The notes under the pieces are model-generated. The model saw nothing but the letters and a program-made list of their open reading frames with translations, did no database searches and was not told the origin of the DNA. From Afipia sp. Root123D2 (GTDB taxonomy: Bacteria; Pseudomonadota; Alphaproteobacteria; Rhizobiales; Xanthobacteraceae), in assembly GCF_001425835.1 (NCBI RefSeq), contig NZ_LMDP01000001.1, forward strand, positions 807,476 through 871,475: a stretch of DNA of 64,000 nt, read 5' to 3'. Position 1 is the stretch's first letter. Each line of letters opens with the position of its first letter. Position numbers and translations under genes: made by a program. Positions 25,317-34,859 of this stretch are shown here, piece by piece.

Positions 25317-25793
25317 ATGACGCTGAAATCCTCCGGCCGTTTGCTGTTGTGTCTGTTGCTGTGTCTCGCCGTCGGGTTTCTTGGATCGTTGGTGACGCGT
25401 CCGCAGATCGCAACATGGTACGCCGCCTTGGCGAAACCGTCATGGACGCCGCCACTCGCGGCATTCCCCATCGTGTGGACGATCCTGTATGTCCTGATGG
25501 CCGTGGCGCTGTGGCGGCTGTGGGACAGGGCTGCGCCGTCGCCGCAACGAAGCAAGGCCATCATCTGGTTTCTGATCCAGCTGGCTCTGAACGCTGCGTG
25601 GTCGCCGATCTTTTTCGGCGCTCATGCCATCGTCGCTGCGCTGATCGTCATCGTTTTGCTGGTCGTGGCGATCGTCATGACGATTGCCGCAAGCGCGCAG
25701 GCCGATCGTCTCTCGGCCTGGCTGCTTGCGCCGTACCTTGTCTGGGTCGCTTATGCCACGACGCTCAATGCAGGCATCGTGGCGATGAATTGA
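25317..25793 (+). CDS. tspO: TspO/MBR family protein
   Basis: 158 residues with five predicted transmembrane helices. TspO signatures are WYAALAKPSWTPP, FPIVWTILYVLMAVALWRLW, LIQLALNAAWSPIFFG and LVWVAYATTLNAGI. TspO binds tetrapyrroles and cholesterol-like ligands; in Rhodobacter and Sinorhizobium it affects tetrapyrrole-linked and stress gene expression. GGGAG five bases before the ATG at 25317 fixes the start. An exact EcfG promoter match lies immediately upstream, fitting stress induction. Confidence 0.93.
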   Translation: MTLKSSGRLLLCLLLCLAVGFLGSLVTRPQIATWYAALAKPSWTPPLAAFPIVWTILYVLMAVALWRLWDRAAPSPQRSKAIIWFLIQLALNAAWSPIFFGAHAIVAALIVIVLLVVAIVMTIAASAQADRLSAWLLAPYLVWVAYATTLNAGIVAMN

Positions 25794-25806
25794 CGGTTCG
25801 CGGGAA

Positions 25807-27003
25807 TCACGAGAAATGCGCCGCGATCGCGTCGAACGCCCGCCGCCATGTGTGCGTGGCCGGAAGGTCGAGCGGGATGTGGTCTGAGCCGACACGAACG
25901 ATGACGGTCTCCGACGGGGGATCAATGTAAATGTACTGGCCGTGGATGCCGAGGCAGGCGAGCGTGCGCCGCTTGCGGTCGATCTGGTAGAACTTGCTGC
26001 GATAATTCCCGCCGGGGAAAACCTCGGCAAAGTCTCCGCGCGCCCAGGCTTCGGCACTGCCGTTCTCATTGATGTCGTCGATCCATGACCCGGGCACCAC
26101 CTGCCGGCCATCGACCACGCCGCGGCGGCGGATCATTTCGCCGAAGCGCGCCAGATCGCGGGGGGCGGCACAGATCCCGCCGGCGGCCCGCATCGCGCCG
26201 TGGGCATCGAGCGTGATGTAGGCATCAACCTCGGCGCCCATCGGCTTCCAGAGGTGGTCGCTGAGAAGATCGGACAGCGCGCGGCCCGAAGCGCGCTCAT
26301 AGACCCAGCCCAGCATATCGGTGTTGGTCGAGACGTAGTGGAACGTGTCGCCGTGCGTCTTGCCGTCGGGCTTTTGCATGCCGAGAAAACCGCGCAGGTC
26401 GATCACGCTGTGGCCCGGCGGGGTCACATCCCAGCCGACCGCGCGGCGATAGCGCGCCACGTCGCCTTCGGGATCGAGATAGTCTTCCTCGAATTTGATG
26501 CCGACCGACATGTCGAGCAGGTGCCGGACCGTACATCCTCCGCTGCCGTAGACGCTCGATGCGATCTCGGGAATGTAGGCGGTAACAGGCCGGTCCGGAT
26601 CCAGCACGCCTTGCGCCGCGAGAACGCCGCCGAGCGCGCCGCAGATCGACTTACTGACCGAAAAGACGATGTGCGGCGTCGTGCCGTTCATGCCCTCGCC
26701 ATACCATTCGGTGACGATGCGGCCGTTCCGCAGAACCACGAAGCCGTTGGTTCTGGTGCCGCGCAGCCACGCGTTCAGCGCGATGGTTTTGCCCTCAGCG
26801 TCCTGGAGCGTGATGCCGCCTATATCCTGACGTGCGTCGTCGAATGGCGATGGGGTGCGCGACGCCGGAATATCGGCTGTCGGCAGCAGGCGGCGAACGT
26901 TGCGGTAACTCCAGTCGTTGAACGGCTGCGTGCGCCAGTTCGCGAGCGTGACCAGCCTGTCCTGCGCCGGCGGATATTCGTTCATGAGACTCTTCGCGGT
27001 CAT
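25807..27003 (-). CDS. Serine hydrolase, beta-lactamase/esterase family
   Basis: 398 residues from the ATG at 27003. The nucleophile motif SxxK is in VFSVSKSICG (about residue 115); the second-domain YxxxN-like element is in FHYVSTNTDMLGWV, and a C-terminal GIHGQYIYIDP replaces the HxG motif. These class C-like hydrolases include esterases, D-aminopeptidases and 6-aminohexanoate-dimer hydrolases. The DWSYRNVRRLLPTADIP and NGFVVLRNGRIVTEWYGEGM segments are reminiscent of the 6-aminohexanoate-dimer hydrolase group, but the substrate is not fixed. There is no signal peptide. The frame extension to 27381 is not supported. Confidence 0.85.
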   Translation of the reverse strand: MTAKSLMNEYPPAQDRLVTLANWRTQPFNDWSYRNVRRLLPTADIPASRTPSPFDDARQDIGGITLQDAEGKTIALNAWLRGTRTNGFVVLRNGRIVTEWYGEGMNGTTPHIVFSVSKSICGALGGVLAAQGVLDPDRPVTAYIPEIASSVYGSGGCTVRHLLDMSVGIKFEEDYLDPEGDVARYRRAVGWDVTPPGHSVIDLRGFLGMQKPDGKTHGDTFHYVSTNTDMLGWVYERASGRALSDLLSDHLWKPMGAEVDAYITLDAHGAMRAAGGICAAPRDLARFGEMIRRRGVVDGRQVVPGSWIDDINENGSAEAWARGDFAEVFPGGNYRSKFYQIDRKRRTLACLGIHGQYIYIDPPSETVIVRVGSDHIPLDLPATHTWRRAFDAIAAHFS

Positions 27004-27216
27004 CTTGTTCTCGTTGCTCCCTGTTACAGGCGCCATTGTGCAACACATGCCACGTGACACAAGGGCTCGTGGTACGGCGCCGGCGCAGGCCGGGTATGTG
27101 GGGGTGGAGTGAGGATGCGACTCGGTCAGACGGACTCGGAATCGGTCCGTTCGCAAGACGGTCCGCAAAAAACAATCATTGGGACTCTTCACCCGAATCT
27201 CCGTCAGATAATCCGC

Positions 27217-27339
27217 ATGACGAAGATGATTCGACTTTCCGAAGTTTCTGACGAAGGTGGCTCGTTGAACTGCACGCTTGCGGTGCTGCTGGCTGCGGCC
27301 GTCGTCATCAACAGCGTTTGCCTGCTGTCGTTTCTGTAA
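27217..27339 (+). CDS. Possible 40-residue single-pass membrane peptide
   Basis: MTKMIRLSEVSDEGGSLNC followed by one hydrophobic helix (TLAVLLAAAVVINSVCLL). There is no clear ribosome-binding site and no recognised family, so this is a weak call. A membrane mini-protein is possible. Confidence 0.25.
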   Translation: MTKMIRLSEVSDEGGSLNCTLAVLLAAAVVINSVCLLSFL

Positions 27340-27354
27340 CCGCGGCGGGAGCAA

Positions 27355-27387
27355 ACAAAAAGGAGCGATGCGCCATGGCACCGCTCC
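27355..27387 (-). terminator. Terminator of the PRC-barrel gene
   Basis: On the minus strand GGAGCG and CGCTCC enclose a 14-base partly self-complementary loop, followed by TTTTTGTTT. Confidence 0.6.
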
Positions 27388-27451
27388 TCGTCTGTCGATT
27401 CAGTATCCGATTTTCACCATCGGCCTGGATTGGCCTGCGGTGATAAGGCCG

Positions 27452-27997
27452 TTACTGCGTGCCGGAATACTTGAATTGCGGCATCGCCTTGAGCTGCTCC
27501 TTGGTGCCGGCCATCACCGCGTGATCGGGATACCAAGGGTTCTTGGTCGAGGCTGCCATGCCTCCGCCGGACGACGAGCCGACTGTGGTCGACTTCGACG
27601 CGCCTGAAGCACCCGGTGCGCCGGGCATCTTGTCCGCAGATGCCGTGGTCGCCTTCACCGGCTCATCGACCCACTTCAACTGATCGAAATTCACGGCGAT
27701 GTCATGCTGTCCGACGCCAAGGAAGCCACCGACGCCGATGATCGCGGCGGTGATCTTGCCGGATTTATCGGTCAGCAGTTCGCTGATGCTCCCGAGTTTT
27801 TCGTTGGCTTCGTTATAGACGGACAGGCCGATCACTTTCGACGCACGCCAGTTATCGGTGAAGCTCTGTGACGTAGCTGCACGGGGCGTGGCGCTGGTTG
27901 CGGGAGTCGACGGCTTGGTTGCGGTTTGCGCGAATGCAGCGCCGCTGACCAGCGAGGTTCCGATTAGGGCTGCGGCGGCAAATTTTGTAATTGTCAT
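27452..27997 (-). CDS. Exported PRC-barrel domain protein
   Basis: 181 residues. A signal peptide ends near GAAFAQ; a Thr/Ser/Pro-rich linker precedes a PRC-barrel (about 50-115: WRASKVIGLSVYNEANEKLG, SISELLTDKSGKITAAIIGVGGFLG, DIAVNFDQLKWV). The C-terminus is low complexity with NPWYPDHAVM. PRC-barrels bind RNA, proteins or small ligands, and exported versions are frequent in stress regulons of Hyphomicrobiales. AGGAGG precedes paired ATGs; spacing favours 27997. An exact EcfG promoter lies 38-62 bases upstream, so general-stress induction is likely. Confidence 0.88.
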   Translation of the reverse strand: MTITKFAAAALIGTSLVSGAAFAQTATKPSTPATSATPRAATSQSFTDNWRASKVIGLSVYNEANEKLGSISELLTDKSGKITAAIIGVGGFLGVGQHDIAVNFDQLKWVDEPVKATTASADKMPGAPGASGASKSTTVGSSSGGGMAASTKNPWYPDHAVMAGTKEQLKAMPQFKYSGTQ

Positions 27998-28034
27998 CAT
28001 GCGTCCTCCTTGTCTCAAATGAATCTGGAGAAGC

Positions 28035-28059
28035 AACGCGACTTTGCCGATGAAGTTCC
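28035..28059 (-). promoter_or_regulatory. EcfG-type promoter of the PRC-barrel gene
   Basis: On the minus strand GGAAC, 16 bases, CGTT: exact match to the EcfG consensus. The -10 element ends 38 bases before the start codon. Confidence 0.7.
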
Positions 28060-28162
28060 GGGAACCACACCGATTGCGTGCAACGAATCAGTGCGGCGTT
28101 TCGTCTGTTGGCGATAAAATGCGGGAACCCGCAATTTGACGAGTTTTAGGTGCCGGATGTTC

Positions 28163-28237
28163 TGGTGCCGGTTGAGAGGATTGAACTCCCGACCTTCGGT
28201 TTACAAAACCGCTGCTCTACCGCTGAGCTAAACCGGC
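28163..28237 (-). tRNA. tRNA-Thr (anticodon TGT)
   Basis: Minus-strand cloverleaf: acceptor GCCGGTT pairs with AACCGGC, D arm GCTCAGCGGTAGAGC, anticodon stem CGGTT around TTGTAAA (anticodon TGT), T arm with GTTCAAT. CCA is encoded. Confidence 0.96.
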
Positions 28238-28465
28238 ATCCGGACAGACAGCTATCAGCGCTGTCGCCACTGGACAAGACCGTCAAGGCGCCTCTGGCTG
28301 CTCTGGCCGTTAACTTTTCCGCTTTCCAAAACCTTATCGCAAAACCGCGCAATTGAACGGGGTCGTAACCTTTCGCGTTAGGCTTACCGCGAGATTGGCG
28401 GCCAGCTTTAACACCTGTTCGGACAGCGTGGATTAGGGTGCTGCCTCAATAAGAAAGAGGTCGCC

Positions 28466-28909
28466 ATGCGGCGAACGGCATTGTCGGTTGCAATTCTGGT
28501 CGGAACATCACTGGCGGCGCTGGCCGATACCGGACCGGTTCTGGTTGTTCCGGGCCGCCCGGGCGTGCCGGTGATCATCAACGGCCGCGATGCCGCCTAC
28601 GCCGTTGTCGAAGGTGACCGGGGCCTCGCGAAGCATTTTGTCGTTCAGCCGACGGTCTATGGCGGCTGGGACAGCTACGAGCAGCCGCCGGTCGGCCATT
28701 ATTATCCAAGCCTCGGACGCAAGCCGGGTTACGGCCGCCTGGAAATCGAACCGCCTGCGAACCGCAAGCTGCCGCAGCCGGCCGAGAGCTATCACAAATC
28801 CTATTCCGCCCAGTCGGCGCCACCGGCTCGGCAGGACATTCCCTACGATCCGCCAGCCGTGATCGTGGCACCGCCCGAACCGCGCGGTTTTCAGCAATTT
28901 CGCAAATAA
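28466..28909 (+). CDS. Small secreted protein of unknown function
   Basis: 147 residues with a signal peptide (cleavage near ALADTG) followed by VLVVPGRPGVPVIINGRDA, a Tyr/Pro-rich segment (YGGWDSYEQPPVGHYYPSLG) and a Pro-rich tail ending PPEPRGFQQFRK. GAAAGAGG precedes the ATG. It is probably co-transcribed with the next Tyr-rich secreted gene 38 bases downstream. Homologues in this bacterial group are annotated hypothetical; an envelope role is inferred. Confidence 0.75.
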   Translation: MRRTALSVAILVGTSLAALADTGPVLVVPGRPGVPVIINGRDAAYAVVEGDRGLAKHFVVQPTVYGGWDSYEQPPVGHYYPSLGRKPGYGRLEIEPPANRKLPQPAESYHKSYSAQSAPPARQDIPYDPPAVIVAPPEPRGFQQFRK

Positions 28910-28947
28910 CGGTTACCGATAAAAAGAGACACACAGGAGAGAGTAAG

Positions 28948-29577
28948 ATGCGTCAGATAATTGCGGCAGCGGCGGCAGCCCTTGCCTTGGCGGTGAGTGC
29001 GGCCCCGGCGATGGCCTGCTACAATCCGTGCTCGCAGGGATTCAATTTCGGCGTTACCAGCGGTTACGGCTACGGTTACGGCGCGGACTATTATGCTCGC
29101 GGTCACCGTGAGCATCTGCCGAACCCGATGGGTCCGTGGTCGGCACGCGGTCCGCAGTACTACTACGTCGATCAGGGGCCGCTCTACACGGGTCCGGGCA
29201 ACATCGCGCCGGTGCCGACCTATCAGGAGCGCGCGGTATCGGGCTGGCATGCCTATCGCCAGCCTTATTATTACGGCTACAACGGCGGCCCTTACGGCAA
29301 CGCCACCAGTCATTACTACGACGGCGTGCGAATTCAGCGCCCGGGCATCTATAGCCGCCGCGCCCTTCAGCGCGTCCACCGCTATCATCGCGCGGTCTAT
29401 CACACGCCACGGGCGGTGCGTCCGCAGCCGATGCGTCGTCCGCATCACCGCTATCAGCGTCCGGGCACCAAATATTACTACACGTCACGGCCCGGCCCGC
29501 GCGTTGTCCAGCGCAACGGTTATTCGGATTACGCCAAGCAGCGTGCCCGCGCGCGTCCGCATCATCGGGTTTACTAA
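28948..29577 (+). CDS. Secreted Tyr/Arg/His-rich protein
   Basis: 209 residues. A signal peptide ends at APAMAC; a Cys-containing start of the mature chain (CYNPCSQGF) is followed by tyrosine-glycine-rich sequence (GYGYGYGADYYARG, YYYGYNGGPYG) and a very basic C-terminal half (RRALQRVHRYHRAVYHTPR, RPHHRYQRPGTKYYYTSRPG). Composition suggests an extracytoplasmic structural or surface protein. GGAGAG precedes the ATG. A strong terminator follows. Confidence 0.75.
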   Translation: MRQIIAAAAAALALAVSAAPAMACYNPCSQGFNFGVTSGYGYGYGADYYARGHREHLPNPMGPWSARGPQYYYVDQGPLYTGPGNIAPVPTYQERAVSGWHAYRQPYYYGYNGGPYGNATSHYYDGVRIQRPGIYSRRALQRVHRYHRAVYHTPRAVRPQPMRRPHHRYQRPGTKYYYTSRPGPRVVQRNGYSDYAKQRARARPHHRVY

Positions 29578-29604
29578 CCACCCCAAGAGCTGTCGAACTC
29601 TTGG

Positions 29605-29640
29605 ACGCCCGTTCGCACCTGGTGCGAGCGGGCGTTTCTC
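29605..29640 (+). terminator. Terminator after the Tyr-rich secreted gene
   Basis: ACGCCCG and TCGCA pair with TGCGA and CGGGCGT; the tail is TTTCTCGTTT. Confidence 0.75.
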
Positions 29641-29724
29641 GTTTGTGCGGCGGACTATGAGCCCCCCATGGTGAGGAGCGAGGCGAATGCCTCGCGTCTC
29701 GACTCATGAGGCCATAATCTTCAG

Positions 29725-29773
29725 ACCTCATCCTTCGAGATGCGCCGTTGGACGGCGCTCCTCAGGATGAGGT
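29725..29773. repeat. Palindromic intergenic repeat (CCTCATCC family)
   Basis: ACCTCATCCT (29725-29734) and AGGATGAGGT (29764-29773) enclose an inner GCGCC/GGCGC stem. This hairpin type is very common between genes in Bradyrhizobium-like genomes. It lies directly downstream of rlmB. Confidence 0.7.
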
Positions 29774-29784
29774 CAGCACAACCT

Positions 29785-30621
29785 TCAACGCATCAGACCG
29801 AGCTTGCTGGCGCCGATGTAGAGTGCGAGCGCGGTGGCGTTCGATACATTGAGACTCTTGATCTCGCCAGGCATGTCCATGCGCGCGACAATGCCGCAGG
29901 TCTCGCGGGTGAGCTGGCGCAGGCCCTTGCCCTCGGCGCCGAGCACCAGAGCGAGCGGAGCCTGCAACTGCACATCCGCGAGATTGTCGCTGCCGGCGCT
30001 GTCGAGACCGACCGTCATGAATCCGGCGTCCTTCATCTCGCCGAGCGCGCGGGCGAGATTTTGCACCGTTACCAGCGGCACCAGTTCGAGTGCGCCGGAT
30101 GCCGACTTTGCCAGCACGCCGGTCGCTTCCGGGCTGTGGCGCGCGGTGGTCACCACGGCCTTCACCGCGAACGCCGCCGCTGAACGCAGGATGGCGCCGA
30201 CATTGTGCGGATCGGTGATCTGGTCGAGCACCAGCACGATGCCGTCCTGCGGCAGGGTGTCGATGTCCGGCGAGGGAAGCGCATCGGCTTCCGCCAGAAG
30301 TCCCTGATGCACCGCATCCGGCCCGAGCCGACGGTCGATCTCCGACGGGCGCACCATCTCGGGCGTCACTCGGGTGTCGATATTTTCGTCGGCGAGCCGC
30401 TTGGCGGCATTCTCGGTGACAAACAGCTTGCGAATCTTGCGCTCGGGATTGGCGAGCGCGGCGGCGACCGTGTGCCAGCCGTAGAGAATGACGGGGCCGT
30501 CCGACGACCGGCCCTCGCGGCCACGATAGGGCTGCCCGCCGCCGGGGCGGGGGCGGCCACGGTCCTTGCCGTAGGCAGGCTTGCGGTCCTTGAAACGGGG
30601 CTTTCGGTCGCGATCGCTCAT
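29785..30621 (-). CDS. rlmB: 23S rRNA (guanosine-2'-O)-methyltransferase RlmB
   Basis: 278 residues of the SpoU/TrmH (SPOUT) superfamily. After a basic, disordered N-terminal tail (RKPRFKDRKPAYGKDRG) comes the SpoU substrate-binding domain (ILYGWHTVAAALANPERKIRKLF), then the knotted catalytic domain with motif 1 DPHNVGAILRSAAAF, motif 2 LVLGAEGKGLRQL and motif 3 IKSLNVSNATALALY. RlmB methylates G2251 in 23S rRNA. The ATG at 30621 (MSDRDRKPR) is chosen over one 5 codons upstream. The long tail is typical for this group. Confidence 0.9.
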   Translation of the reverse strand: MSDRDRKPRFKDRKPAYGKDRGRPRPGGGQPYRGREGRSSDGPVILYGWHTVAAALANPERKIRKLFVTENAAKRLADENIDTRVTPEMVRPSEIDRRLGPDAVHQGLLAEADALPSPDIDTLPQDGIVLVLDQITDPHNVGAILRSAAAFAVKAVVTTARHSPEATGVLAKSASGALELVPLVTVQNLARALGEMKDAGFMTVGLDSAGSDNLADVQLQAPLALVLGAEGKGLRQLTRETCGIVARMDMPGEIKSLNVSNATALALYIGASKLGLMR

Positions 30622-30835
30622 GGCGGCTTGTCTCACGGCGCCGGAAACTTGGCAATTTGCTGTTCCGGTGGGATCGGTCGATTTGTCAGTTTGGTCACAG
30701 CCTTGGTTGACTTTGCCCTGCCGCTTCCCGCATAAACGCGCCCGACCGGGTGCCCGTCTGCGGGCTCGCTTTTAACCGTCATCCATGGCCGTCCAGCCGC
30801 CCGACAGGGCGCGAAGGCGGTTCGATGGCGAAAGC

Positions 30836-30921
30836 GGGGGAGTGTCCCGAGTGGCAAAGGGAGCTGACTGTAAATCAGCCGCCGTATGGCTTCGAAGGTT
30901 CGAGTCCTTCTTCCCCCACCA
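30836..30921 (+). tRNA. tRNA-Tyr (anticodon GTA)
   Basis: A class II tRNA, 86 bases with CCA. Acceptor GGGGGAG pairs with TTCCCCC; anticodon stem CTGA/TCAG encloses CTGTAAA; the long variable arm GCCGCCGTATGGCTTCG precedes T arm AAGGTTCGAGTCCTT. Confidence 0.96.
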
Positions 30922-30929
30922 TATTGAAG

Positions 30930-30967
30930 ACGCTCGCGAAATTCACATTTCGCGGGCGTTTTTATTT
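30930..30967 (+). terminator. Terminator after tRNA-Tyr
   Basis: CGCGAAAT and ATTTCGCG form the main stem with outer ACGC/GCGT, followed by TTTTTATTT. Confidence 0.8.
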
Positions 30968-30986
30968 GGCCGCGAGCGCGCCGGCC

Positions 30987-31163
30987 TCAGCCTTTTTTCG
31001 GCGTCTGCTTGCCGAAGACTTCTTCGACCTCGCTTTTCTTGATCCGGGCCGATGGATCGCCCCGCTCGCCGAGATTCTGCTCCTCGGTGCCGTCACCCAT
31101 CATGCCGGGGTGTTTGATCTTGTCCTGCTTTTTCGAATCGTGAGGCTTGTCCTTGCCGGTCAT
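30987..31163 (-). CDS. 58-residue hydrophilic protein, EcfG-linked
   Basis: MTGKDKPHDSKKQDKIKHPG then MMGDGTEEQNLGERGDPSARIKKSEVEEVF and a lysine-rich end. Highly charged and probably disordered, like small stress proteins found in many Hyphomicrobiales, but I do not recognise the family by name. The ATG at 31163 is chosen because upstream sequence in frame is low-complexity. An exact EcfG promoter match at 31240-31265 on the same strand supports its reality. Confidence 0.65.
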   Translation of the reverse strand: MTGKDKPHDSKKQDKIKHPGMMGDGTEEQNLGERGDPSARIKKSEVEEVFGKQTPKKG

Positions 31164-31239
31164 GTCGCCACTCCGTTGTTGGCTCCTGCTGCGGCAGCCG
31201 GGGAGATCCCGGGCAATCCCCAGCCGTGCCGCTGCCGTC

Positions 31240-31265
31240 AACGGCGCGCATGCCGGTGGGGTTCC
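31240..31265 (-). promoter_or_regulatory. EcfG-type promoter of the 58-residue protein gene
   Basis: On the minus strand GGAAC, 17 bases, CGTT. It implies a leader of about 70 bases. Confidence 0.55.
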
Positions 31266-31358
31266 GGGAGGGGATGGAGTTATCGGCCGGCGGCCCACAG
31301 ACAGGATCGCGGGGGCGGTTGAGACGGCCGGGATGCCATGCTAGGTCATCGGCGCGAC

Positions 31359-31432
31359 GCGGGTGTAGCTCAATGGTAGAGCAGCAGCCTTCCAAGCTGA
31401 ATACGAGGGTTCGATTCCCTTCACCCGCTCCA
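31359..31432 (+). tRNA. tRNA-Gly (anticodon TCC)
   Basis: Acceptor GCGGGTG pairs with CACCCGC; D arm GCTCAATGGTAGAGC; anticodon stem CAGCC/GGCTG-like with TTCCAA (TCC); T arm GAGGGTTCGATTCCCTT; CCA encoded. Confidence 0.96.
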
Positions 31433-31628
31433 GCTTCGCGCCGCAACCTGCGTGGACTCCCGACGATCATCTTCCGTTGAGACTGCCGCGCGATGCGGCG
31501 ATGATGTGCGCGTATCTTCCGTACCGCCGCGCATGGCTGGCCTTCTCATCCGAACGTTGGCTTTCGGTGCGCCATGCTGTGCGCCTATACTGCAAGAAAA
31601 TACGTCTTGAGCGGGAGGGGCATCCGAA

Positions 31629-32672
31629 ATGTCATCTGTAAAAGTTGCTGCGGTCCATGCGGCGCCGGTTTTCCTCGATCGTGCGGCGACCACTGCCAAG
31701 GCGATCTCGATTATCCGCGAGGCGGCGAAAGCAGGCGCGCAACTGATCGCGTTTCCAGAAACCTACATTCCGGCTTTTCCGGTGTGGGCCGCGCTGTGGG
31801 CGCCGATCGACAATCACGATCTGTTCGTGCTGATGACGGAGCAATCGGTCTCGGCTCAGGGGCCTGAAATCGCTGCGCTGCGCCGCGAAGCGCGCGCGCT
31901 CGGCGTCACCGTGTCGATGGGCATCAGCGAAAGCTCACCGGCGAGCGTCGGTGCGATCTGGAACAGCAACATCCTGATCGGGCACGACGGCGCAATCCTC
32001 AATCATCACCGCAAGCTGGTCCCGACGTTTTACGAAAAGCTGATCTGGGCGGCGGGCGACGGCGCCGGCCTCAAGGTTTCCGCCACGTCGGCGGGGCGTG
32101 TCGGCAACCTAATCTGCGGCGAGAATACCAACCCTCTGGCGCGCTATACGCTGATGGCGCAGGCCGAACAGATTCACATTTCAAGTTGGCCGCCGATGTG
32201 GCCGACGCGCCGTCCCGGCGCGGGCGGCAACTACAGCGGCAACTTCAACAACGTCGCCGCCAACCGGATTCGCGCCAGCGCCCATTCATTCGAGGCGAAG
32301 GCTTTCGGCATCATCACCGCGGGATACACCGACAAGGCGATGCGCGACTTCCTGATCGCGCGCGATCCGTCCGTTGCCGACGTGATCGATCGCACGCCGC
32401 GCGCCGCGAGTTTCTTCGTCGACCCCACGGCCGAGGCCATCGGCGAGATGCTGCAGGATGAAGAGGGGATCGCCTACGCCGAATTCGATCTGTCGCGCTG
32501 CATCGAGCCGAAACAATTCCACGACGTGACGGGTTATTACAATCGATTCGATGTCTTCGATCTGACCGTCAATCGGAAGCGGCTGAATCCGGTCACGTTC
32601 GTGGACGTCGCGGAGTTGCAGGCCGACGTGCCGCTGGACGCGTTCCTCGAGCAGCGGGACGGCTCGGTCTGA
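31629..32672 (+). CDS. Nitrilase family carbon-nitrogen hydrolase
   Basis: 347 residues of the true nitrilase branch. The catalytic triad is visible: Glu in AFPETYIPAFPVW (about residue 44), Lys in HHRKLVPTFYEKLIW (about 133), Cys in NLICGENTNPLARY (about 167). HISSWPPMWPTR and the C-terminal FDVFDLTVNR are also nitrilase-like. Nitrilases convert organic nitriles to acids and ammonia; aliphatic and aryl-acetonitrile types look alike, so the substrate is open. GGGAGGGG eight bases before the ATG is a strong ribosome-binding site. It is convergent with the TetR gene, 7 bases apart. Confidence 0.92.
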   Translation: MSSVKVAAVHAAPVFLDRAATTAKAISIIREAAKAGAQLIAFPETYIPAFPVWAALWAPIDNHDLFVLMTEQSVSAQGPEIAALRREARALGVTVSMGISESSPASVGAIWNSNILIGHDGAILNHHRKLVPTFYEKLIWAAGDGAGLKVSATSAGRVGNLICGENTNPLARYTLMAQAEQIHISSWPPMWPTRRPGAGGNYSGNFNNVAANRIRASAHSFEAKAFGIITAGYTDKAMRDFLIARDPSVADVIDRTPRAASFFVDPTAEAIGEMLQDEEGIAYAEFDLSRCIEPKQFHDVTGYYNRFDVFDLTVNRKRLNPVTFVDVAELQADVPLDAFLEQRDGSV

Positions 32673-32679
32673 ACGGAAT

Positions 32680-33342
32680 CTAGCCTGATTTGCGCTGCGC
32701 ACGCGCGGGCATCGCGGTGGCGTTGCCAACAAGCGCGCCGGCCGCAATGGTGACGATGCGGCGGATGATGTCGTCGGTGTCACTGGTGTCGCACAATCCG
32801 CCGGACAATTTGCGCAGGCGCTCGCTGTCGGTCACGGTCTGGCGGATCATCGCCAGCGCGAAGTGCAACCCCCAATAGACGTCGACTTCGTCGCGGCCGG
32901 GCAGGGCCTTGCACAGTGCGGTCGCGAACCTCTGCAAGTGGCGGAATTCGCGGTCGACGATCTTCTTGATCGGCGGCACGGTCTCGACCGACGCGCGCGT
33001 CATGAATCGCGCCGCCGCCGAGCGCTGATGATCCGGGCTGAGGCACCAGCGCAGCGGCGGGCCGACCAGTGCATTGAGAATCGCGGTGACGCTGGGCTGA
33101 CCTCCGCCGGCTTCTTCCGCCGCCTTGAGTTCGGCGAAGCGCTCGCGGTTCAGCACCGTGGTGCGGCTGACGAACAATTCAGCCAGCAATTCGTCCTTCG
33201 ATCCGAAATGGTAATTGACCGCGGCGAGATTGACGCCTGCGGAGGACACAATGTCGCGCATCGTCACTTCGCCGAAGGAGCGTTCCGCCCACAGCGTTTC
33301 GGCGGCGGTGAGAATGGCGGCCCGGGTTTGATCGCTCGACAT
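32680..33342 (-). CDS. TetR family transcriptional regulator
   Basis: 220 residues from the ATG at 33342. The N-terminal helix-turn-helix is typical: RAAILTAAETLWAERSFGEV, MRDIVSSAGVNLAAVNYHFGSKDELLAELF. The C-terminal domain (PPLRWCLSPDHQRSAAARFM, WGLHFALAMIRQTV) is of the type seen in regulators of fatty-acid or aromatic acid metabolism. It is divergent from the acyl-CoA dehydrogenase operon, and three palindromes lie between, so it probably represses that operon and itself; an acyl-CoA would be a natural inducer (inference). Confidence 0.9.
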   Translation of the reverse strand: MSSDQTRAAILTAAETLWAERSFGEVTMRDIVSSAGVNLAAVNYHFGSKDELLAELFVSRTTVLNRERFAELKAAEEAGGGQPSVTAILNALVGPPLRWCLSPDHQRSAAARFMTRASVETVPPIKKIVDREFRHLQRFATALCKALPGRDEVDVYWGLHFALAMIRQTVTDSERLRKLSGGLCDTSDTDDIIRRIVTIAAGALVGNATAMPARAQRKSG

Positions 33343-33382
33343 GAAAGCTACCGTAACTGAAAATTGCGCACCTGGTGGAGGA

Positions 33383-33401
33383 TGTTTCGCGTAGCGAAAC
33401 A
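33383..33401. promoter_or_regulatory. 19-bp perfect palindrome in the TetR/acyl-CoA dehydrogenase gap
   Basis: TGTTTCGC, GTA, GCGAAACA. It is 41 bases upstream of the TetR start codon. Confidence 0.5.
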
Positions 33402-33406
33402 CAAAT

Positions 33407-33453
33407 CAAACAATTGTTTGCCTGCACCCTTGTAATTCAAACAAATGTATGAA
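33407..33453. promoter_or_regulatory. Two related palindromic operators
   Basis: CAAACAATTGTTTG (33407-33420) is a perfect 14-mer. TTCAAACAAATGTATGAA (33436-33453) has arms with one mismatch. Both share CAAACAAnTGTnTG, spaced about three helical turns centre to centre, as expected for TetR-family dimers. Confidence 0.55.
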
Positions 33454-33598
33454 ATCAAGTCGGCAACGAGATATTCTTGCGATGAGATGATCACAGTCGA
33501 ACTGCAATGTCAGCAGTGCTGACGTTCTTTACCTGCTGTGGACAGTCCGCCGCGAGTGTTGCAAGACATCCTCCAACCAACAAGAGCAGGAGTGCCCG

Positions 33599-34837
<1,239 letters not shown>

Positions 34838-34859
34838 GAAGCTGATCGGAGTTCGGTAA

